Of a stretch of 64,000 bases of DNA, positions 56,653 to 64,000 are shown piece after piece. Position 1 is the stretch's first letter, and each line of letters starts with the position of its first letter. This stretch comes from Ctenosaura bakeri. Taxonomy: Eukaryota; Chordata; Lepidosauria; Squamata; Iguanidae. Both the position numbers and the translations under genes were made by a program. Location of the stretch: contig CAOLHI010000615.1 of NCBI GenBank assembly GCA_948474755.1, positions 1 to 64,000 of the forward strand. Direction: 5' to 3'. The notes below the pieces were generated by a model. The model ran no database searches. It saw nothing but the letters and a program-made list of their open reading frames with translations, and had not been told where the DNA came from.

Positions 56653-58700
56653 ATGGAAAAGAAAGCAGAGGAAAAAGGAGCTGAATGTAAAAAGAAGATG
56701 CCAGAATTACAGAAAGACATGAGTTCTCAGATGTCCGCCACTCTGCGAGGCTCTGAGGAAGGAATAAAAGAAAGCGCAAAAGTTGCCTTGTCTCAGATAC
56801 CCTCGGATCAGCAGGGTTCTGAGTGTGGTAAAGGAGAAAAAGGGAAAGGCAAATTATCTCAGATGACCGCCGATCCGCAAGTCTCTGGAGATGACAAAAA
56901 TGAAGCACTCAGAAAGGTCTTTGTTTCCTCTAATGAGAGCGAGGTAGAGGAAGTACATGTGGTTTGTAGCAGTAAAAAAATTGATAAGATGGATGGTAAG
57001 GTTAAGAAGGTGGCATTACTTACCAAGAAAGAAGCAAAAGGTAAAAAGAAGGAGTCAGGATTGAGGTCTGGCTCTTCTAAGATGCAGAAAAAGGTATCTC
57101 CAGTGTCTGGAGTTCAAACAACTGATTCGGGCCACCATCTTATTTTTCCAATTCCAAGGAGATGGGAGGGGCTCGAAAGGAGCGATCCTTAGAGGCCATG
57201 GAAGTTCCAGAAAGGCTGATGCAGCATTCTGTAGACTTGAGGGCAGAAGGGTCAGAAATGTGTTTGGGAGGATGCATGGCTTCTCCTTCAGTGTCTGTGC
57301 AGCTTGCATAGAGAGGAGATTGTCCCTCATCTGCCCCTTCCTCCTCAGCAGCCAGTTTGGTGTGGTTGTGAAGGCGCTTTTAGCACTTCATTTCCAGTGG
57401 AATGACGACTGGTCTCTGGAAGGTGATCACTTTATGAGGCCAGCTGCATCAGATATTTACAGAGGCGAATACGTGTCAGGAGGAGGAGAAAATAAATTCA
57501 TCACTAGAGATGTAAGGCAATGTTTTATGAGTCCCACGGTGAGATTTTACAATGAGCATGGGCCTAATACAGTCTGTAATGCTGCTGCTGATAACGAATT
57601 GCAATCTATGATTAAATAAACAATTTCTAATAAACTAGGAAGTATACTACCAGTAATGAAAAATCAATTTAATGATTGGAGTAATGCAAATATGATGAAT
57701 TTTCAATTTGATTCTGATATGATGAAATCTACTGCTAATGAGAAAAGTAAGGTCAGCAAGAATCTAAGAGGAAGAGAGGAAATATTGGAAGTTAATCAAA
57801 ATGAAAGTAGGAAGAGAAAGTTGGATGTGAGCTTGGAGGAGGATTGGGATGTAGTTGGGATTGGTGGTAAGAAGAGTTTGAGGAAGTCAAATGATGTGAG
57901 CATCCTGGAAATGGAAGTAGATGGAGGTCAAGAGGAGGAGATGCAAGTTGATGAGGAGGTTATTGGAGATTCTGCAGCAGAGGAAGAGGAAGGACACAGG
58001 TGTAGATACAAGTAGATTGTTTCAAACAGAGAATTTTAGGAGTGTATTAAAGAAAATTTTGCATACATTGGAATTGGGCGTAGAGGAGAATGTAGAACCA
58101 GATAGGGAAAGTAAGGAAAAGGTGAGTAGGGTAGCTTCTGTAATAAGGAAAAGATAGAGTCATACAAATGATATTCCAATGCCAGAAATGTTTAAGGATC
58201 TGATCCAGGCTAAGTGGGAATCACCTTTGAACACACGCAGGAGGTTAACTTATGTAAATGAACTACGTTCTTTCCAAAAGAAAGAGTTGGAGTTCCTTAA
58301 AATCCCGTTGGTGGATGAGCCCATAGCGGCATTGATTTCGGGGACCTTGGTTCCTCAGGAAGGAGATACAATGCTGAAAGAAGTAGATGAGAGACGGGCA
58401 GAGTCAGCATTAAAGAAAGCCCATGCAAGTTCAGCTACAGCTATTAGAGCATCCGTGGCAACATCAGTTTTTGCTAGGGCAGCAATTTTGTGGATGTAGG
58501 AAGTTATGGAGTCTGAGGAAGTTGGGTCAAGATCTGTAGGTAAAGTGTTAGAGAGAGTTAGTAAGGTTTTAGAGTACTTGGCTGATGCAAGTTATGATAC
58601 AGTGGTATTTGTGGCAAGAAGCGTGGGTGCTGTAGTGGTTGCAAGGAGGTCTCTATGGTTAAGGCATTGGAAGGCCTATCAAAAGTCTAGGAATAATTAA
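56653..58700 (+). pseudogene. DIRS ORF1 (gag-like) pseudogene
   Basis: Read in blocks at 56,653-57,192, 57,656-58,015, 57,921-58,157, 58,179-58,499 and 58,506-58,700. The first is Lys/Glu/Ser-rich. The later blocks include IPMPEMFKDLIQAKWESP, shared with 9,740-11,343, and a helical region near VVARRSLWLRHW. Frame changes and stops separate the blocks. ORF1 products of DIRS elements are thought to act like Gag. No zinc knuckle was seen. Confidence 0.65.
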
Positions 58701-59134
58701 GCCTTTGTGCCATTTAAAGGTGAGTTGCTTTTTGGTGGTCAAGCATTGGATAAAGTGTTGATAGAAAACAGAGAGAAGAAGCAAGTGATGCCAACGTAGC
58801 AGAAAAAGAAAGTGGATAGGAAGCTCTTTCGAGGGGTTCTTTACTCCTTTCGAGGGGGTAGAGGTCTAGGAAGACAATCAGAGTTCAGGTTTGGAGGACA
58901 ACAGTGGAACAGAGCAAGAGGACAGTTTAATAGGACAGGACAATTTGGTAGACTAGTCAGAGACAAAGTAGAGGATTGGGTTCTGCTCTGAAGAGAGGAA
59001 GAACTCAATTCTGACAGAAAGATTTCAGGAATAGGGGAAGACTTCTGCACTTTGACACTCGTTGGTCTCAGATAACAACAGATCAATGGGTATTAAAGGT
59101 TGTAACATCCGGGTGCAAAATTCTGTTTGACAGT

Positions 59135-60900
59135 GTGCCAAAAGTCAGATATGTGTCTTCCCCAGTAGCCAGGAGTGTAGAGAAGAGGAAGATAGTTTTG
59201 AACAAAATAGTTCATCTATTGGAGATTGGTGCGGTGGAGGAAGTTCCAGACGAACAGAATTTTTCTGGCATTTACTCCACATTCTTTACAGTGTTCAAAA
59301 GCAAAGGGAAGCATCATCCTGTGATGAATCTGAGATATCTCAACCAGTTTGTGAGGTATCTGAGGTTCAAGATGGAGACACTTCAAGCAATAAAGGAGAA
59401 TTTACAGTTAGGGGATTGGATGGCCTCTATCGATTTAAAGGAGGTGCATCTTCATGTGCCCATGGATGTCAGGGACAGGAAGTACCTGAGGTTTCAGTAC
59501 ATGAACAGGCATTTCCAGTTCAGGGCCCTGCCTTTTGGGTTGGCTTTGGCACCAAGGGTGTTTACGAAGATTTTAGTACCTCTGGTGGCATTCCTAAGAC
59601 AACAAGGAGTGTATCTTTATCCATATCTGGATGGCATATTAGTGAAGGCCAGTTCTCAAGATCAACTGCTTCAGGATTTGAGACAGACCATTTTCTGTTT
59701 AGAGAAGTTTGGGTTTCTAATAAATTATGAAAAAAGTCAGTTGAAACCAATGAAGTTGCTGACCATTTGGGTGCTCAGATAGACACGGAGAGGTGTCTAG
59801 TGTGTCTATCAGAGGAACGGAGACAGAAGGTCAAGCAGGTAGCTCAATCGATGGGTGTTATAAGGTCAGTGGATTTAATTATGTTAGCTCATGTTATGGG
59901 AATTCTAGTTTCAATTATTCAGTTAGTGTCCTGGGGAAGATTTCATTCCAGGAGTCTTCAGAGACTGTTGGTCCCACATCAGAGCAACAATGGAAAGAAA
60001 AAACATTATTTGCTGTCTTTAGCCCACCAGTTGAGAAAGGAGTGGAGTTGGTGGGCAAAGGACTCCAGTGTGAACAAGGGTGTTCAGTTAAAGATAGAAA
60101 GGTATGTCAAAGTTACAACAGATGTGAGCCTAACAGGATGGGGAGCGCAGTGTCAAGGTATGTCAGCCCAGGGGGTATGGATGGGATCAGACAAGAGATA
60201 CAATATCAGTTTCCTAGAGCTGAAAGTGGTTTGTTTGGCACTCCTCCTGTTTGTTCATTTGGTGAAAGGTCAGCATATCCAAGTATGGATGGACAACATA
60301 ACAGCAAGAGTGTGTGTTGTTCAGCAAGGGGGTCTGCATTCGAAGTATCTGGTAGCAGAGGCAGATAGGCTTTTCTGCTGGGTGGAGAAAAATCTGTAGT
60401 CAAGTACGGCGGTTTATTTGAAAGGAAAGTTAAATGTCAGGGCAGATTATTTGAGCAGGCACAGTTTACATCCCAGGGGAGTGGATGCTGAATTATGCAG
60501 TTTTTCTAAAGCTGAGCAGGAAATGGGGCCCTTTTCAGATAGACTTGTTTACCTCAAGAAAGAATGCCAGGCTGAAAAGGTATTTTGCCATAGATGGCAG
60601 TCGTCAAGCAGAGGCAGTAGATGCTTTGTCGGTTCCCTGGCCAAGGGGTCGATATTATGCTTTTCCACTAATCCAGATCATGCAGAACGTACTTTTGAAA
60701 ATAAAGCAGGAGTGAGCGGAAGACGTGTTAATAGCAGCGCATTGGCCGAGGAAACCATGGTTTTCTCTTCTGAAGCAAATGTTGGTGAGGAAAACGTGGA
60801 AGTTACCAATTCAGAGAGATCTCTGTCTCAGGGACCAGTCAATGATTCAAATCCACAGTGGCTGAATTTGATGGCTTGCGACTTGAGAGGAAAACCTTAG
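59135..60900 (+). pseudogene. DIRS reverse transcriptase and RNase H pseudogene
   Basis: The RT spans 59,135-59,782. It has FFTVFKSKGKHHPVMNLRYLN, DWMASIDLKEVHLHVPM, YLRFQ, FRALPFGLALAPRVFTK and the catalytic box at YPYLDGIL, where the family has YLDD. RNase H follows in a shifted frame (59,767-60,399), with TDVSLTGWGAQ, a Glu in LELKVVCLAL and VWMDN. NVRADYLSRH comes at 60,430-60,465. The segment GPFQIDLFTSRKNA and DALSVPWPRGRYYAFP (about 60,525-60,665) is the conserved stretch after RNase H in DIRS polyproteins. Several frame changes make it inactive. Confidence 0.85.
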
Positions 60901-62760
60901 AAATGCATGATCATTCTTCTGCAGTGATTAAAACTATTTTGTCATCTAGGAAGAAATCAACACAAAACATTTATAACATGATGTGGAAGGCTTTTGAAAA
61001 ATGGAGTGTTGAACGACAGCTCAGATTGGCAGACATTGAAGTTAAGCATATTTTACAGTTTTTACAGGATGACTTACAAAAAGGTTTGAGGCCAAATGCT
61101 TTTAAATGGCAGCTGTTGGCATTGTCAGTGATGTTGAATTATAAAGGAGTGTCTTTATCAGCTCATCCACATATTAAAAGGTTCTTACAAGGAGCTACAA
61201 TTTCATCCTTTCCAACGAAACATAGATTTCCAAGTTGGGATCTTAATCTGGTTCTAAATGCACTAAATGCCATTTGAGCCAATTAGGGAATCTACATTAA
61301 GGATGATAACTTTCAAGACAGCTTTTTTAGTGGCTATAACATTGGCTAGGAGAGTTTCAGAGTTGGCAGCTTCGTCTGTAAATCCGGTTTTATGTAAATT
61401 TGAGGAGGATAGTGTTACCCTGTTTGCTTAGGACTCTTTTAAGAGGATTCCCAAAAGCTGTCAAAACCATCTCTTGCAGGGGAAAATTTAGCTCTGAGCA
61501 CTCCTTTAGCTATGCAAAGAGGATAAGGTATTTTAGGATCTTTAACCCAATTTTTACGGGGTCAGGCCAGTCAGAAATCACACAAATTGTTCAAATGTAA
61601 GTAATTTATTGACATAGATGTAAAGTCCCTACAATCATTCAACTGCACTCACTATAACAAGCTCACAAGACTATAGAAAGTTAGAAAGAGATGAAAATTA
61701 AGAGAGAGAGAGATACATAAAGGGTTTGATTCAATACTATACCAATCCAGAATTCTTCAGCTGGGAGAAACGATCTCCTTTGGATCACCTTTAGAGGCTG
61801 CAGGGAGCTTCCAAGCTTCATTGTTTTGCAAATCTGAGAGAACTCCTTACTCTAAGCTCTCAAACCTACAAACTCCAAAAAGAAATTCTCTCCAACTCCA
61901 AAAAGAATCAGAAAATGCCTAGTTATAGCTGAACAATGTCCTTTGAAACCAGATCGTTGCAGTTTTTATTAAGATGGATTTCAACTCTGTAGTTCAAAGA
62001 AAATACAACCAAACATTCTTGTATTTTTCTGCAGATCAGTATCTCTCCAGAGATGCATGCCTCAAGGTGTCAAATTCCAGGCTATTTTGCATTGTTTATT
62101 TACTCTCAGAGAGTAATGGTCTTCCTGATGGCTGCTGGAAATCCATTCAAGTGTCCATTGAGCCAATTTGCCAGATAACCCCAGGATGTATGACAGAAAA
62201 CAGAAATCTCCTGCCTATGTGTCCTTCCAGTGTATCTCTATGGCTCACTATGTTTGATATAAAATAATTAGGTTCCTCAGGACATGGTTTTTGGGGGTGC
62301 TAGGGGTATAACAATAGATTATCACTAACATTGGATCCGACTTTTCTTCTGAAATGTGTCTGAAGTAAGAAGGTACCAGATGTGATTCACTTACCTAATT
62401 TTTGTCCTCAACTAAGGCATTCTGAGAAAAAAAGATGGTACACTCTGAATGTTAAGAGAGCGGTCAGACTATATAAAAGAGGACTGCTCAAGTGAGATGT
62501 ACAGAGGCTCTCTTTGTGTCTTATAATCCGAGGACTTTAGGGCAAAAAGCTTCAAGAACAGTAATTGGTAGATGGATCAAGGCATGTATTTTCCAGTGTT
62601 ATGATTGTGTGGGCAAGTCGAGGCCTAAAAATATTTGGCTGCATTCAATGAGGTCAAATGGTGACCAGCACTGCTTATGTGGTAACTGCATCGTTACAGG
62701 ATATATGTTCAATGGCTGGTTGGACTGAACCTTCAACCTTTATAAGACATTATAAAATTG
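60858..62760 (+). pseudogene. DIRS tyrosine recombinase pseudogene, split by an LTR
   Basis: 60,858-61,277 is the N-terminal core-binding part (STQNIYNMMWKAFEKW). The first catalytic Arg lies in ARRVSELA at about 61,350. After the LTR insertion, 62,492-62,700 gives YNPRTLGQKASRTVIGRWIK and then HSMRS, the H-x-x-R box. The expected nucleophile Tyr is in STFIRHYKI at about 62,728-62,756, in another frame. So all catalytic residue types are visible, but not in one frame. The enzyme would join the circular DNA intermediate to the genome. Confidence 0.8.
61530..62330 (-). mobile_element. Retroviral LTR, lacking its U5 end, inside the DIRS element
   Basis: On the minus strand the start TGTTAGTGATAATC is at 62,330. 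The R-like stretch with AATAAATTACTTAC and CCCGTAAAAATTGGG lies near 61,540-61,605, but the U5 portion seen in the other LTRs is missing. It resembles 63,379-64,000 more than 17,789-18,684. No target duplication is visible. Confidence 0.6.
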
Positions 62761-62849
62761 ATAAATTCAAGTCAACATAGGTATCTTTTGGCAGGACCAT
62801 GCTGCAGTCAGTAAGGATATTCTTGCCCAAGGTGTGGCTTGGGTAGTTC

Positions 62850-62945
62850 CCAAACATAGTGGATTCCTCCTCCGTGCCATCCCGAGAATAAGAGATTGAA
62901 CTTACCGTGAAGATTCATTCTGGGATGGCAGGAGGAGGAATCCAC
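62850..62945 (+). repeat. DIRS internal complementary region
   Basis: GTGGATTCCTCCTCCGTGCC...CCCGAGAA is the complement of the left tip. It is followed by AACTTACCGTGAAGATTC...GGGATGGCAGGAGGAGG, the complement of the right tip. Joining both tips back to back is the structure expected for the DIRS circular replication intermediate. Confidence 0.85.
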
Positions 62946-63067
62946 ACCCGCCCAGAGGAAAAAAGAAAAGAAAAGAAAGGGGAATAATAATAAAAGGAAA
63001 GGAAAGTTGCAAATGGAATAGGAAGAAAAAAAGGTTCATTTCGGTTATGTAACAAAACTGTTGGAGA

Positions 63068-63210
63068 GGGAAGGGATTCTAGCGGTCGTAACTGAAGATT
63101 GAGAATTCCTGCCAGTTCCGGTTGGCACATGGGGATAAACCCAAACATAGTGGATTCTTCCTCCTGCCATCCCAGGATGAATCTTCACGGTAAGTACAAT
63201 CTCTCATTCT
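63068..63210 (+). repeat. DIRS right inverted terminal repeat
   Basis: The reverse complement of the left repeat, with the outer extension CACGGTAAGTACAATCTCTC that matches the middle of the internal complementary region. Confidence 0.8.
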
Positions 63211-63378
63211 ATTGAGACAGCATTGCAACCACTTACTCTGTCCTTCATAGGACCACTTTTATATTGGTCCACCCAAGCTGCCAATGGAAAAACATTTAAT
63301 CTAGCATGTAGAAAGACTAACCTCATTTTAACATTTGGAAGGTCCACCGGGTAACTTGGAAAAGATAGACAGAGTGGG
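63211..63378. other. Unassigned spacer
   Basis: Sequence between the DIRS element and the last LTR. No gene or named repeat was seen. Confidence 0.5.
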
Positions 63379-64000
63379 TATTACCCTGTGTGTTGGGGGG
63401 TCTTGGAAGGGGCACCCAAATTACCAGATTAAAAGCACAAGCTGGGGGAATTGAACTTGAGCACTCTCTTAAGCCAAACAAGAGGCAGGGTAACGGCAGC
63501 TAGGATCTTTCGCCCAATGTATACAGCATCAGGTCAGAGAGCAGTTAGACAAGTTTTTGGAACAACAAATAATGATTTTTATTAAGAAAACAAGCAATAC
63601 GAAAGACAAGACATACACTAACTAACTTGGAAATAGAAACGGGGAGTTGCAAGAGGGTAGGCAAAAGGACACCTGGTCTCGTAGTCCTGGAGAGAAGCGG
63701 GGTTCCAGGGGAGAAAGCTCAGCGTGGCTGAGGGGAGTTCCCTTAGACGACCGGCAGCAAGGGGGGATGGAAGTCCAAGTGGTCCAAAGGAGTCCGAAGA
63801 CCGTTTGGAAATGAGGGGTTTTTATAGGGAAGTTTGTGCCTACCGGCTATGGCATGCCAGGTGAGAACAAAGGAAGTTTGGAGCTGGACAAAGGATTTGG
63901 AAAAGGTCAAGTTTGCATGATGAGCTTAACACTCAACGACAATAGTTTAGCCAGTATGTAAATGTCCTGTCTAAAAGGACTAGTTCAGTGGAGAGCCGTG
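63379..64000 (-). mobile_element. Retroviral LTR, cut by the window end
   Basis: Its end on the minus strand, ...CAGGGTAATA at 63,379, corresponds to the GGGTAACA end of the other LTRs. A TTAATAAAAATC poly(A) region (minus strand) lies near 63,575, and a TATA-like CCTATAAAAACCCC near 63,820-63,835. The start lies beyond 64,000, so whether it is solo cannot be told. Confidence 0.65.

Larger units (their letters stand above)
56463..63210 (+). mobile_element. DIRS-like tyrosine-recombinase retroelement, inactive
   Basis: It has the hallmark DIRS layout. An inverted terminal repeat lies at 56,463-56,590 (left) and 63,068-63,210 (right). An internal complementary region at 62,850-62,945 contains sequences matching the outer tips of both ends. 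The order of proteins is a gag-like ORF1, RT, RNase H, then tyrosine recombinase. A truncated LTR is inserted at 61,530-62,330. All ORFs carry stops or frameshifts. DIRS elements replicate through a circle and integrate without target duplication, and none is seen. Confidence 0.85.

Overview
The window is vertebrate nuclear DNA, most likely from a squamate (lizard-type) genome. Two host genes with spliced, well-conserved exons are present. ASDURF/ASNSD1 (exons 39,430-49,625) encodes two proteins from one transcript. The 5' end of a gene I read as ANKAR starts near 52,230, with its first coding exon at 53,677-54,300. The order ASNSD1 then ANKAR fits the vertebrate chromosome-2q32-type neighbourhood. 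The repeat content also points to a squamate: many young L1 families, L2 and CR1 tails, a tRNA-derived SINE with the tail familiar from anole genomes, SPIN-type hAT ends, a DIRS-like tyrosine-recombinase retroelement, and abundant MITEs and minisatellites.

Layout. 1-9,620 and 24,430-29,475 (inverted) are the arms of an inverted duplication. Each arm holds two copies of a composite unit: a 5'-truncated L1 3' end followed by a VNTR. The left arm alone carries a later 3.3-kb L1 insertion. Between the arms lie SPIN-type hAT ends (9,623-13,384) enclosing a broken DIRS gag-like ORF, L1 tails and a TA-flanked MITE. After them comes one long 14-bp minisatellite (13,385-24,120), split by an L1 (14,056-15,960) and by a minus-strand endogenous provirus (17,789-23,700). 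The provirus keeps its 4-bp target duplication, 3' LTR, polypurine tract and decayed env; most of its 5' half is lost and an L1 fragment sits there. 29,833-33,712 is a tandem array of about 450-bp repeats into which two solo LTRs of the same retrovirus family have inserted.

33,700-39,400 is the region upstream of ASNSD1. It has a CCAAT-rich putative promoter (about 37,560-37,755), a cluster of palindromic MITEs, two SINEs, and CR1 and L2 pieces. 39,430-49,900 is the ASDURF/ASNSD1 gene. ASDURF is a 91-residue prefoldin-like protein encoded by four exons; its stop codon lies 22 nt before the ASNSD1 start codon. ASNSD1 is a 633-residue glutamine amidotransferase/asparagine-synthetase-like protein encoded by three exons. 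Two hAT elements with intact 8-bp target duplications lie in the introns. An RFX-type X-box (52,164) just precedes a putative ANKAR first exon.

56,463-63,210 is a nearly full-length but inactive DIRS-like element with inverted terminal repeats, an internal complementary region, gag-like ORF, RT/RNase H and tyrosine recombinase. It lies in what would be an ANKAR intron and is itself interrupted by an LTR. A related LTR runs off the end of the window. No bacterial-type features, CRISPR arrays or host RNA genes were seen. Most of the window is layered transposition, and the order of insertion can be read in several places.
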